The notes: generated by a model from the letters alone, not told the origin. 64,000 bases of DNA from an uncultured Muribaculaceae bacterium (GCA_910586995.1 CAJUKZ010000002.1:124001-188000), one strand, 5' to 3'. Numbered from the stretch's first letter, positions 24,753-32,876 are shown. Made by a program: numbers and translations.

Positions 24753-26936
24753 TTAATCTTCTGCCGATTCAGATGTGGAATCGCTTTCTTCTGTTGAACT
24801 TAAAGCCTGTTCTTCTGCGGCGTATGCCTTTCTGCGGGCCTCGCATTGCTTGTAAAAGTCTACAAGGTCTCCATCGACAAGCAGTGTGTTTTTAAGTTCA
24901 GGCTTCTTGGCCAATGCTGTATACAAATAGTCCTCAGCATCGTCCCATAGGTCAAACAGACTCTCGTCGCGCTTGGCTATACGGTAGCAGCATATTGCCT
25001 TTATATATAATTCGTCGGCAGAATCGCCAAGGCTTTTGGACTTCGCCAATGCAACCTCGTCTTCCTGAAGGCACAATAAAATGACAACCTCATTCATCGG
25101 AGAATCAGCACATTCTTCGGCCACGATCTCGTCCGTAAATTCATTGTTGAAGATAGAGGCATAATTACGGGCCTTGCGATAAATCGGGTCATCGTCTGGC
25201 AGACGGTAAGCTATACCATACGCCTCAGGATAACGCCCCACAGACAGGAGGGCGGCAACCTGATTGAAACGCACTTCGTGCGGAATCCTGGTATAAGGTC
25301 CGGCTTTGGCCAGCACATCCTCAAGTATAGAAGGGTCTGAACGCTTATGATTGATCAGGTAGGCAGCATAATCATTGGCAATGACAACAGAGCGAGGCTG
25401 ATATTTATGTCCGATTCTCATAACCCGCTCACGCTGTGCGTCATCTTTATATATATTACGGTACAGACGGAAATATTCATACTCGGAGAGAGACGTGGAA
25501 TCCTTTGCAAATTTTTCAAGAATCTCATCGTCATTAAGCGCACGTGTCTGCACGGCTACAATACTATATTTTAGGCTTCTCATGCCGGGCAGATACTCCT
25601 CCGTGATCAAAGGACGATAGAACGGCAGACGGCGCACGGCAGCGGATATCAGATCGTGTGAATCGCCGTAACGGTCAATTATTTCCTGCACTTTGTCTGC
25701 CTCATCGAGATGTCCGCCAGCGCGCATACGGTCAACAAGCACATCCCATCGCTCTACTGCTGCATCGGAGCGGGCAGGTTCCATATTTCTACGGGTAAAA
25801 TCCGACAAATAGCTTGTAATAAGTTCTGTCGCAGCTTTCACACGTGCTCTAGACAGAGCTAAGTTTGTAGCATAATTACCCTCCGGCGATGATTTTGCTG
25901 TCAAAGAGAAGCTCTTTATAAAGCTAGCACTAACAGGATCATTCTCAATCCTATGCAGTACATTTATAAGAGAATCAAGGACCTCACGGTTACGTCCGTA
26001 ATTCATATCTATCGTTGTCTTGTTAAGCTCGAACGACAGACTGATATCACCTTCATCAGCATGCTGGGCCAACTCGGGAGATGGAAGATATTTTTCATCT
26101 TCAATCTGACGGGCAAGCATCGAATACTGGAAGAAACGTAGCGGGTTCACCGTTCCGTTTGCGATAATCGTGGTATCCATGCCATATACACGGTTGTAGT
26201 CCTCGAGAGCAGATACCATCAGACAGCTATACTCATCATTGGGATTAGCCACCTTTATAGAATCTATATATGCTACAGAGAAAGCCTTACCTCCAACTTC
26301 AGACTTACGCTCGGCATTAACCCTGACATAAGGAGCGCACGGATCGTCATGCTCCATATCGAAGTCAAGCATTCGGTCCTGAGTGTCGCTGTAACGCCAG
26401 CCATCAATGAGCATGGGATGCATATAACGCACCACACCGGTTGTAGCATTGGTCAGCACCGGCTGCACGGTAAGACGCTGTTCGCTGCCAAAGAACTTGT
26501 TGGGGATAGTGATGCGGTTTGAGACAATAAGATAGCCGTTGCGATAGACAAGCTGCGTCTTGGTAGGTTTGGGGCTGGGTTTCGGTATATACTTGCCTTC
26601 CACATCTACAGCTTTCATCATAGTAGATTTCTGCGCAAACACTACGTTGAGCTCCCTGCGGCCATTGACCTCCACTTCCATTTCGTTGGCGTTGATTTTA
26701 CTCTCAAAGCGCAAAATCGCATCCTCGTCGCAGGTAACATTGAATTTTCCGTCAAGGTTGGTAGTTCCAAGAGGCTGATTGGAGGCCACATCATAGATAT
26801 TAATGGCATTAAGAGGCTCTCCGGTCTCACTTACCACCATTCCCACGACAATAATCAGGCGGGCATGAGCCACTTGCCAGACAGCAGCAAGTATGGCCAA
26901 GACGGCAAAAGCCGTCAGTCTTGATAATTTTATCAT
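24753..26936 (-). CDS. OmpA-like envelope protein with helical repeats
   Basis: A 727-residue exported protein. A signal peptide (1-25) is followed by a carboxypeptidase regulatory-like domain at about 28-105 (VVSETGEPLNAINIYDVASNQPLGTTNLDGKFNV). An OmpA-type segment lies at about 300-385 (SFELNKTTIDMNYGRNREVL to SPEGNYATNLALSRARVKAATELI), the kind that binds peptidoglycan. The rest, from about 480 to 700, is helical and TPR-like (DEYNRVYG to KKPELKNT). It resembles the DUF3868-type proteins found beside DUF3575 genes. A role in anchoring an outer-membrane structure to the wall is inferred. Gap to the next gene is 18 bases. Confidence 0.7.
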   Translation of the reverse strand: MIKLSRLTAFAVLAILAAVWQVAHARLIIVVGMVVSETGEPLNAINIYDVASNQPLGTTNLDGKFNVTCDEDAILRFESKINANEMEVEVNGRRELNVVFAQKSTMMKAVDVEGKYIPKPSPKPTKTQLVYRNGYLIVSNRITIPNKFFGSEQRLTVQPVLTNATTGVVRYMHPMLIDGWRYSDTQDRMLDFDMEHDDPCAPYVRVNAERKSEVGGKAFSVAYIDSIKVANPNDEYSCLMVSALEDYNRVYGMDTTIIANGTVNPLRFFQYSMLARQIEDEKYLPSPELAQHADEGDISLSFELNKTTIDMNYGRNREVLDSLINVLHRIENDPVSASFIKSFSLTAKSSPEGNYATNLALSRARVKAATELITSYLSDFTRRNMEPARSDAAVERWDVLVDRMRAGGHLDEADKVQEIIDRYGDSHDLISAAVRRLPFYRPLITEEYLPGMRSLKYSIVAVQTRALNDDEILEKFAKDSTSLSEYEYFRLYRNIYKDDAQRERVMRIGHKYQPRSVVIANDYAAYLINHKRSDPSILEDVLAKAGPYTRIPHEVRFNQVAALLSVGRYPEAYGIAYRLPDDDPIYRKARNYASIFNNEFTDEIVAEECADSPMNEVVILLCLQEDEVALAKSKSLGDSADELYIKAICCYRIAKRDESLFDLWDDAEDYLYTALAKKPELKNTLLVDGDLVDFYKQCEARRKAYAAEEQALSSTEESDSTSESAED

Positions 26937-26956
26937 AGCTGGATATGTGTTTCCTG

Positions 26957-27526
26957 TTACTTCAGAATGTAGGTAAATGTAACGCTCAGATCAGGCAAAG
27001 GAATCACTTTTTTCAGATTCGTACGATCCGGTTTGTTTTCATAAGTCTTATATTTATAGCCGTGTACGACTCCAAGACCTATTCCTCCGGAGAACTCGAC
27101 ATTCCAATGCCTGCCCAGCACGAGTGCATAACCATAGCGTGCACCGAAGCCGAATATATCACCCTTATAATGGTTATCCTTCAGAATGATATCGCATATA
27201 CCTCCCATAGCATTTATTCCAACAAAATGACGCGCCATAGGACGGTTGAACCAATATCTGACTTCAGGCTGTATCCTGAAATTTGCCAGACGCAGGTCTG
27301 AGCGGCCAAACATACTTTTAAAAGGATTTCCTGCCACATTGACACCCAATGTCACCCTCCGCGACAGGCGTGCGTCAATTCCAATATTGGCAGAACCTAC
27401 GAGCCAGTCTACTGCATCTGTACTCAGAGCAACCCTCTGACCAAAAGCAGAGTTACCAAAGCCCGCCAAAAACAAACTCAAGAATAAGAACAGCCGGAAA
27501 AACCGGGATAAATTGTTGAAACTCAT
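26957..27526 (-). CDS. DUF3575 outer-membrane protein
   Basis: A 189-residue protein with a signal peptide (MSFNNLSRFFRLFLFLSLFLAGFGNSAFGQ) and a small barrel-like pattern: ALSTDAVDWLVGSANIGIDARLSRRVTLGVNVAGNPF, RIQPEVRYWFNRPMARHFVGINAMGG, FGFGARYGYALVLGRHWNVEFSGGIGLGVVHG and a terminal VTFTYILK. This is the DUF3575 pattern. It is the first gene of the operon with the OmpA-like and four-unit proteins. DUF3575 genes often stand beside fimbrial gene groups in the Bacteroidales; no fimbrillin is seen here. Confidence 0.78.
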   Translation of the reverse strand: MSFNNLSRFFRLFLFLSLFLAGFGNSAFGQRVALSTDAVDWLVGSANIGIDARLSRRVTLGVNVAGNPFKSMFGRSDLRLANFRIQPEVRYWFNRPMARHFVGINAMGGICDIILKDNHYKGDIFGFGARYGYALVLGRHWNVEFSGGIGLGVVHGYKYKTYENKPDRTNLKKVIPLPDLSVTFTYILK

Positions 27527-27614
27527 AAATTTAGCATATTCTGCTTGTGTTCATAGCATTATCTGCCTCTCGGCTCAAAAGCAAGACAAAGCAGACTTCT
27601 TAAAAATTAAGGTG

Positions 27615-27644
27615 CAAAGTTAGCGATTTTTCACAATATTACAA
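27615..27644 (-). promoter_or_regulatory. Promoter of the DUF3575 operon
   Basis: On the minus strand TTG (27644-27642) and TAACTTTG (27622-27615) are spaced 19 bases. The 13-base sequence GCAAAGTTAGCGA (plus strand) recurs upstream of glnS at 57884. The leader would be about 80 bases. It is divergent from the groES control region. Confidence 0.62.
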
Positions 27645-27659
27645 TACATTGCACATAAT

Positions 27660-27760
27660 TTTAGACAAATTCGCTGAATCTTTAGACGAACGACACCACC
27701 GCAAACATTTTACCACAGTACATGTTATTCTGTCAGAGAACAGACAAGACATTTTGTCAG
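27660..27760 (+). promoter_or_regulatory. Possible enhancer sites upstream of groES
   Basis: TTTAGAC occurs at 27660-27666 and 27681-27687, 21 bp apart, two helical turns. Further down TGTC or GACA half-sites are dense: TGTC 27731, GACA 27743, GACA 27748, TGTC 27755, forming TGTC-N8-GACA and GACA-TTT-TGTC dyads. They lie about 15-110 bp before a sigma-54-type promoter, the zone where an enhancer-binding activator would act. No activator is known for this site. Confidence 0.45.
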
Positions 27761-27769
27761 ACGGAGAGT

Positions 27770-27786
27770 TTGGCACAATTTATGCA
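27770..27786 (+). promoter_or_regulatory. Sigma-54-type promoter of groES-groEL
   Basis: TTGGCAC followed by AATTTATGCAAG gives GG (27772-27773) and GC (27784-27785) separated by exactly ten bases, matching the -24/-12 sigma-54 consensus TGGCACG-N4-TTGC. Initiation near 27797 would give a leader of about 64 A+T-rich bases before the groES ATG. No match to TAnnTTTG at good spacing was found in this region, and no CIRCE repeat. Confidence 0.6.
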
Positions 27787-27860
27787 AGAATATTGATGCA
27801 GACATTGACCCAATACGACAAACAACATATAAATTCAACAAAATATAAAACAAAACCGAC

Positions 27861-28133
27861 ATGAAAATCAGACCATTGGCCGACAGGGTGCTCATCCGCC
27901 CCACGGTAGCTGAAGAAGTGACAGTATCAGGAATCATCATCCCCGACAGCGCGAAAGAGAAGCCTCTGCGCGGCGAAATTATCGCAGTAGGAACTGGAAG
28001 CAAGGACGAGGAAATGGTACTGAAAGCAGGAGACAATGTACTCTACGGCAAATATGCCGGCACTGAGATAGACGTCGACGGCGAAAAACTCCTGATAATG
28101 CGCCAGAGCGACGTGCTGGCTGTTGTGGAATAA
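27861..28133 (+). CDS. groES: Co-chaperonin GroES
   Basis: A 90-residue co-chaperonin that caps GroEL. It shows the family features: MKIRPLADRVLIRPTVAEE, the mobile loop region around TVSGIIIPDSAKEKPLRGEIIAVG, and VLYGKYAGTEIDVDGEKLLIMRQSDVLAVVE at the end. Length is usual. It starts 61 bases upstream of groEL and shares its promoter. Confidence is high because the groEL gene follows. Confidence 0.97.
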   Translation: MKIRPLADRVLIRPTVAEEVTVSGIIIPDSAKEKPLRGEIIAVGTGSKDEEMVLKAGDNVLYGKYAGTEIDVDGEKLLIMRQSDVLAVVE

Positions 28134-28194
28134 TTCCCGCCCACAAAAGCACAATGTAATTTTTTCATAAACTCCTTATTACAATAATATAATC

Positions 28195-29832
28195 ATGGCT
28201 AAAGAAATCAAATTCGACATAAAAGCCCGCGAGGAACTCAAAAAAGGTGTAGACGCATTGGCCGACGCAGTAAAAGTGACACTCGGACCTAAAGGCCGCA
28301 ACGTGATCATCGACAAAAAATTCGGCGCGCCCCACATCACCAAAGACGGTGTAAGTGTTGCCCGCGAGATCGAACTCGAAGATCCGTTTCAGAACATGGG
28401 CGCACAGCTCGTGAAGGAAGTTGCATCCAAGACAGGCGATGATGCCGGCGACGGAACTACCACAGCTACAGTACTGGCACAGTCGATCATCAGCGTAGGC
28501 CTCAAGAACGTGGCCGCCGGTGCGAATCCTATGGACATCAAACGCGGTATCGACAAGGGTGTGGCCCTTGTAGTGGAAGGCATCCGCGAGATGGCTGAGG
28601 AAGTAGGCGATGACTTCAAGAAGATCGAAGACGTGGCCCGCATATCAGCCAACAACGACGAGGCTATCGGTTCGCTCATAGCAGAAGCCATGAAGAAAGT
28701 CAAGAAAGAGGGCGTCATTACCGTAGACGAGGCCAAGGGCACAGAGACTACAGTCGATATGGTGGAAGGCATGCAGTTCGACCGCGGCTACATATCCCCC
28801 TACTTCGTGACAAACACAGAAAAGATGTCGTGCGAGATGGAATCTCCCTATCTGCTCATCTACGACAAGAAAATCAGCAACCTCAAGGATCTCCTGCCCG
28901 TGCTCGAAGGTGTGGCACAGAGCGGACGTCCTCTGCTCATCATAGCTGAGGATGTTGACAATGAGGCTCTTGCCACTCTCGTAGTGAACCGTCTGCGCGG
29001 CTCTCTGAAGATCTGTGCTGTGAAAGCTCCCGGATTCGGCGACCGCCGCAAAGAAATGCTCGAAGACATCGCTATCCTTACCGGTGGTACAGTGATTTCC
29101 GAAGAAAAGGGCATGAAGCTCGAATCCGCTACAATAAACGACCTTGGCCGCGCCGAAAAAGTGGATGTGAACAAGGAAAACACAACTATCGTCAACGGCG
29201 CAGGATCTAAGGAGGCTATCGCAGCCCGCGTGGCCCAGATCAAAGCCCAGATCGAACAGACAAAGAGCGACTACGACCGCGAGAAGCTTCAGGAACGCCT
29301 TGCTAAACTCGCCGGAGGTGTGGCAGTGCTGCACATCGGCGCACCAAGCGAAGTGGAGATGAAGGAGAAGAAAGACCGTGTCGACGACGCACTTTCTGCA
29401 ACACGCGCCGCTATCGCCGAAGGTATCGTGCCCGGTGGAGGCATAGCATACATCCGCTGTCTTGCAAAGCTTGAGGGTGTAAAAGGTCTCAACGAAGACG
29501 AAACTACCGGTATCGCCATCATCAAGCGCGCAATCGAAGAACCTCTGCGCCAGATTGCAGCCAACGCCGGAGTGGAAGGTGCTGTAGTTGTGCAGAAGGT
29601 AAGCGAAGGCAAGGGCGACTTCGGCTACAACGCCCGTACCGACACATACGAGAATCTCATGGCCGCCGGTGTGATTGATCCGGCCAAGGTGACTCGTGTG
29701 GCTCTTGAGAACGCCGCTTCAATCGCCGGCATGTTCCTTACCACCGAATGTGTCATCGCCGACAAGAAAGAAGACAATCCCGCACCTGCAATGCCTGCCG
29801 GTGGTATGGGAGGAATGGGCGGCATGATGTAA
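28195..29832 (+). CDS. groEL: Chaperonin GroEL
   Basis: A 545-residue chaperonin. MAKEIKFDIKAREELKKGVDALADAVKVTLGPKGRNVIIDKKFG is the usual start, with the ATP-binding GDGTTTATVLA, the apical region, and a C-terminal tail of Gly-Gly-Met repeats (MPAGGMGGMGGMM). It forms with GroES the folding chamber. A hairpin terminator follows at 29860-29897. Codon usage is that of a highly expressed gene, richer in C-ending codons than its neighbours by eye. Confidence 0.98.
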   Translation: MAKEIKFDIKAREELKKGVDALADAVKVTLGPKGRNVIIDKKFGAPHITKDGVSVAREIELEDPFQNMGAQLVKEVASKTGDDAGDGTTTATVLAQSIISVGLKNVAAGANPMDIKRGIDKGVALVVEGIREMAEEVGDDFKKIEDVARISANNDEAIGSLIAEAMKKVKKEGVITVDEAKGTETTVDMVEGMQFDRGYISPYFVTNTEKMSCEMESPYLLIYDKKISNLKDLLPVLEGVAQSGRPLLIIAEDVDNEALATLVVNRLRGSLKICAVKAPGFGDRRKEMLEDIAILTGGTVISEEKGMKLESATINDLGRAEKVDVNKENTTIVNGAGSKEAIAARVAQIKAQIEQTKSDYDREKLQERLAKLAGGVAVLHIGAPSEVEMKEKKDRVDDALSATRAAIAEGIVPGGGIAYIRCLAKLEGVKGLNEDETTGIAIIKRAIEEPLRQIAANAGVEGAVVVQKVSEGKGDFGYNARTDTYENLMAAGVIDPAKVTRVALENAASIAGMFLTTECVIADKKEDNPAPAMPAGGMGGMGGMM

Positions 29833-29859
29833 TCTGTCCCGCTCCATAAACTGTACAGA

Positions 29860-29897
29860 AATCGCCCGAAGCATTGAGTTTCGGGCGATTTTTTATT
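29860..29897 (+). terminator. Terminator of groES-groEL
   Basis: AATCGCCCGAA (29860-29870) pairs with TTCGGGCGATT (29880-29890) as an 11-bp stem, followed by a long T-rich run. This is a strong factor-independent terminator. Confidence 0.9.
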
Positions 29898-29915
29898 TTT
29901 TTTTGATATTTTCCG

Positions 29916-29943
29916 TTGCATCTGCAAAATTTTCATAACTTTG
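29916..29943 (+). promoter_or_regulatory. Promoter of the histone-like gene
   Basis: TTG (29916-29918) and TAACTTTG (29936-29943) are spaced 17 bases, a little short of the usual 19-20. Initiation near 29950 would give a leader of about 49 bases before the ATG at 29999. It lies between the groEL terminator and the gene. Confidence 0.5.
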
Positions 29944-29998
29944 CATTTCAACGACAACATAGAAATATATTTTCCCAAATCTTATAATACATTTCGCA

Positions 29999-30175
29999 AT
30001 GAAAGAACTTATCGAAAAGGTTGCCTCTCTGTATGAGGCATTCGCAAAGGACGCTGCCCTTCAGGCAGAGAACAACAACAAGGCTGCAGGTGCTCGCGCC
30101 CGCAAGGCTTCCCTGGAACTCGAGAAGGCGATGAAGGAATTCCGCAAGATCTCGATCGAAGCTTCAAAGAAGTAA
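29999..30175 (+). CDS. Hc1-type histone-like protein
   Basis: A 58-residue basic-acidic protein, MKELIEKVASLYEAF... with NNKAAGARARKASLELEKAMKEFRKISIEASKK. It matches the small Hc1/histone H1-like proteins conserved in Bacteroidetes, which bind the nucleoid. The protein has no signal peptide and about ten Lys and five Arg. It has its own promoter and is followed by a hairpin at 30222-30274. No other gene of the usual length lies between groEL and rfbB. Confidence 0.85.
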   Translation: MKELIEKVASLYEAFAKDAALQAENNNKAAGARARKASLELEKAMKEFRKISIEASKK

Positions 30176-30221
30176 ATAATGAACGTATGCCGTGCGATGC
30201 AGCCGGCATATCTCAAGAAAC

Positions 30222-30274
30222 AATAAGCCGCAAGGTCCGGAAACTGTACACAGTCCGGAATCTTGCGGCTTATT
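30222..30274. terminator. Bidirectional hairpin terminator
   Basis: AATAAGCCGCAAG (30222-30234) pairs with CTTGCGGCTTATT (30262-30274), and an inner CCGG/CCGG and ACTG/CAGT extend the stem. It lies between the histone-like gene (plus) and rfbB (minus, ending 30294), so it can end transcription from both sides. Confidence 0.75.
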
Positions 30275-30293
30275 ATTATCTATTAGAGTCGGA

Positions 30294-31427
30294 TCAGCGG
30301 CCGGAATACATGCTTTCGTAGTACTTCTGATAGTCGCCGGATGTAACGTCATCGACCCATTGCTGATTCTCAAGATACCATCTGACGGTCTTCTCCAGTC
30401 CTTCCTCGAACTGAAGCGAAGGTTCCCAACCGAGCTCACGGTATATCTTACGCGAGTCTATGGCATAACGGAGGTCATGACCGGCACGATCGGTAACAAA
30501 TGTCACCAGAGAATCCGAATATCCTTCCGGATTGCCAAGGAGCCTGTCGACCGTACGCACAAGCAACCGCACGATATCGATATTCTTCCATTCATTGAAG
30601 CCACCTATATTATAGGTATCTGCATCCTTACCTTTATGGAACACCAGATCAAGGGCACGGGCATGATCCTCGACATACAGCCAGTCGCGCACATTTTCAC
30701 CCCGGCCATAGACAGGCAGCGGCCGATGTAGCCTGATATTGTTTATAAACAGCGGAATGAATTTTTCAGGGAATTGATAAGGGCCATAATTGTTAGAACA
30801 ATTTGTCACCACCACCGGCATTCCATATGTATCGTGATAAGCCCTGACGAAATGATCGCTGGAAGCCTTTGCCGCTGAATATGGTGAATGAGGATTGTAC
30901 TTCGTAGTCTCTACAAAAAAGTCACGTCCATATGCATGGTGATGCTCCGACGAAGCCGCAGTGGTGAAAGGCGACTCCACTCCATCCGGATCAGTCAGCT
31001 CAAGTGCCCCATATACTTCATCGGTGGAGACATGATGGAAACGCTTGCCTTCATACTTCTCCGGCAATGACTCCCAATATATTCTCGCAGCCTGAAGCAA
31101 TGTGAGCGTGCCCATGACATTCGTGCGTGCAAAAGTGAAAGGGTCCGTTATAGACCTGTCGACGTGCGATTCGGCAGCAAGATGAATCACGGCATCCACC
31201 TTATACATCTTCATCACCTCAAGCATGCGGTCATAATCGCAGATATCAGCCTTGACAAATGTATAGTTGGGGTAATTCTCTATGTCGCTCAGATTGGCAA
31301 GATTGCCTGCATACGTAAGCTTGTCGACATTTATTATATGGTAGTCAGGATATTTGTTAACTAACAGGCGTACCAGATGGCTACCTATAAAACCGGCTCC
31401 GCCGGTGATGATGATGTTGCGTGTCAT
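30294..31427 (-). CDS. rfbB: dTDP-glucose 4,6-dehydratase
   Basis: A 377-residue short-chain dehydrogenase that makes dTDP-4-keto-6-deoxyglucose for rhamnose and related sugars. NAD binding is TGGAGFIGSHLV at the N-terminus, HLAAESHVDRSI and the catalytic STDEVYG follow, and the Tyr-Lys pair is in YSAAKASSDHFVRA. Length is a little above the usual 350. It follows rfbC by 7 bases on the same strand. The other two genes of the dTDP-rhamnose path (rfbA, rfbD) are not in the window. Confidence 0.95.
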   Translation of the reverse strand: MTRNIIITGGAGFIGSHLVRLLVNKYPDYHIINVDKLTYAGNLANLSDIENYPNYTFVKADICDYDRMLEVMKMYKVDAVIHLAAESHVDRSITDPFTFARTNVMGTLTLLQAARIYWESLPEKYEGKRFHHVSTDEVYGALELTDPDGVESPFTTAASSEHHHAYGRDFFVETTKYNPHSPYSAAKASSDHFVRAYHDTYGMPVVVTNCSNNYGPYQFPEKFIPLFINNIRLHRPLPVYGRGENVRDWLYVEDHARALDLVFHKGKDADTYNIGGFNEWKNIDIVRLLVRTVDRLLGNPEGYSDSLVTFVTDRAGHDLRYAIDSRKIYRELGWEPSLQFEEGLEKTVRWYLENQQWVDDVTSGDYQKYYESMYSGR

Positions 31428-31434
31428 GTAAAGG

Positions 31435-32004
31435 TCAGTATAGTTTTTCGGTAATGAAAGGTGTTTCGAACTTTGAGAATTCAGGATGTCTCAGATCCTT
31501 TTCGCTCAATATCGCCTCTGAAGGACTGATACGCCAGTCAATACCGAGCGATTCATCAGCCACAGAAATTCCGCCCTCCGATTCGGGCGCATAGTAGTTG
31601 TCGCATTTATATTGGAAGACAGCCTCCTGCGACAGCACGGAGAAACCGTGGGCAAACCCGCGCGGCACAAACAGCATGCGCGCATTATCTTCAGTAAGCT
31701 CCACTGCCACATGCTGCCCGTAGGTGGGAGACCAGCGGCGGATGTCGACAGCAACGTCGAGCACAGCCCCTCGGATACACCTCACAAGCTTGCTCTGTGC
31801 ATGAGGAGGCTTCTGAAAGTGTAGACCACGGATCACACCACGGACCGACCGCGACTGATTGTCCTGCACAAAGTCAATTTCGCGACCTATGCATTCATCA
31901 AAAAGACGTTTGGAATAGCTCTCAAAAAAATAGCCACGCGGGTCGGCAAAAACCCTCGGCTCAAGTATCACAACTCCTTCAATACCGGTTTTTATAACAT
32001 TCAT
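31435..32004 (-). CDS. rfbC: dTDP-4-dehydrorhamnose 3,5-epimerase
   Basis: A 189-residue cupin-fold epimerase of the RmlC type. The family stretches are VFADPRGYFFESYSKRLFDECIG, FVQDNQSRSVRGVIRGLHFQ, VDIRRWSPTYGQHVAVELTEDN, RMLFVPRGFAHGFSVLSQEAVFQYKCDNYYAPESEGGISV and LGIDW. The ATG at 32004 (MNVIKTG) is used; the frame also opens at a TTG two codons upstream. With rfbB it forms half of a dTDP-rhamnose path. Confidence 0.94.
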   Translation of the reverse strand: MNVIKTGIEGVVILEPRVFADPRGYFFESYSKRLFDECIGREIDFVQDNQSRSVRGVIRGLHFQKPPHAQSKLVRCIRGAVLDVAVDIRRWSPTYGQHVAVELTEDNARMLFVPRGFAHGFSVLSQEAVFQYKCDNYYAPESEGGISVADESLGIDWRISPSEAILSEKDLRHPEFSKFETPFITEKLY

Positions 32005-32157
32005 ACCCAAAATTAATAATAATTGCTTCGTCTGACAAACAAACCTCTTTTGTTTACATATTTTAACAACCGCATACCTTAATCATGCACAACCAGGCAG
32101 TCATCTTTGCTACCGAAAATCAACACAATTATTTCCTTTCATAAAACCTTACACACC

Positions 32158-32286
32158 ATGTTCGACTCCCTCTATGAACCAGATTACAGCAACATCGAGA
32201 ATTCACTGTCGCAGGACACTGAAAACATGCGTCTTTCCGACCTTATGGCCGCGTTTTCATGCTTTGACTTCCCCTTTCCCGACTGA
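32158..32286 (+). CDS. Possible 42-residue small protein
   Basis: An ATG at 32158 opens a 42-codon frame (MFDSLYEPDYSNIENSL, then acidic-polar residues, ending FDFPFPD). It overlaps the last 30 bases of the convergent methyltransferase gene. It is acidic with no signal peptide or membrane helix, and no relative was recognised. It is listed because it fills most of the 252-base gap between rfbC and the methyltransferase gene, but it may be chance. Confidence 0.25.
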   Translation: MFDSLYEPDYSNIENSLSQDTENMRLSDLMAAFSCFDFPFPD

Positions 32287-32793
32287 GGCAGACGATTCCA
32301 GTTCCAGCAACAGAAGCTTAGCTGCCACAGACCCGGCATATCCGCCAATGCCTGAGACTCCTACTACACGATGACATGGCACAAATATCGACAGTGGGTT
32401 TGCGCCTATTGCCGAAGCCACAGCCCTGACGGCACGCGGTCGACCTGCTATTGATGCCACATCTGAATATGTAACTGTGGAAGAATATGGAATTGTAGAC
32501 AGCACGGACCATACCGTCTGCTGAAAATCAGTACCAACAGGAGCAAGCGGAATATCGAAACTGCACCTGCATCCCGAAAAGTACTCATCAAGCTGAACTG
32601 CCGCTGACAATATTACCTCATCGCAGCCATCCACTACCCTGGCTTTATAATATTCAGCCGCACGACGGATATTGTCAGAATTCCTTTTAGAACAACTCCA
32701 GTCGCATATACACAGCCGTCCCTGAGCAGAGCCGAGCACCATATCGCCCGCAGGAGAGACATAACGCTTTATATAAAGAATACTATCATTCAT
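32257..32793 (-). CDS. ogt: Methylated-DNA--protein-cysteine methyltransferase
   Basis: A 178-residue DNA repair protein that removes alkyl groups from O6-alkylguanine. The helix-turn-helix region is FQQTVWSVLSTIPYSSTVTYSDVASIAGRPRAVRAVASAIGANPLSIFVPCHRVVG with the active Cys in PCHR, and GYAGSVAAKLLLLELE follows. The ATG at 32793 (MNDSILYIKRY) is used rather than one 21 codons upstream, because the longer N-terminus is hydrophobic and unlike the family. The 3' end overlaps the possible small frame 32158-32286. Confidence 0.93.
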   Translation of the reverse strand: MNDSILYIKRYVSPAGDMVLGSAQGRLCICDWSCSKRNSDNIRRAAEYYKARVVDGCDEVILSAAVQLDEYFSGCRCSFDIPLAPVGTDFQQTVWSVLSTIPYSSTVTYSDVASIAGRPRAVRAVASAIGANPLSIFVPCHRVVGVSGIGGYAGSVAAKLLLLELESSASVGKGEVKA

Positions 32794-32845
32794 ATCACAT
32801 AATATATATAGTGCAAATATAACATATATTTTCACATTTCTTTGG

Positions 32846-32876
32846 TTGCGTATCACAAAAAAAAGCCTTAATTTTG
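32846..32876 (+). promoter_or_regulatory. Promoter of the ECF sigma operon
   Basis: TTG (32846-32848) and TAATTTTG (32869-32876) are spaced 20 bases, matching the Bacteroidetes consensus. The leader would be about 35 bases. No site for autoregulation by the encoded sigma factor was recognised. Confidence 0.55.

Noticed and set aside
28645..29334. 229-codon frame on the minus strand inside groEL
   Set aside because: It lies wholly opposite a conserved, highly expressed gene. Its composition follows groEL codon use, and no domain was recognised.
31990..32030. TAATTTTG box directly before the rfbC start
   Set aside because: It would place the transcription start inside the coding region, so it is more likely chance in A+T-rich sequence.
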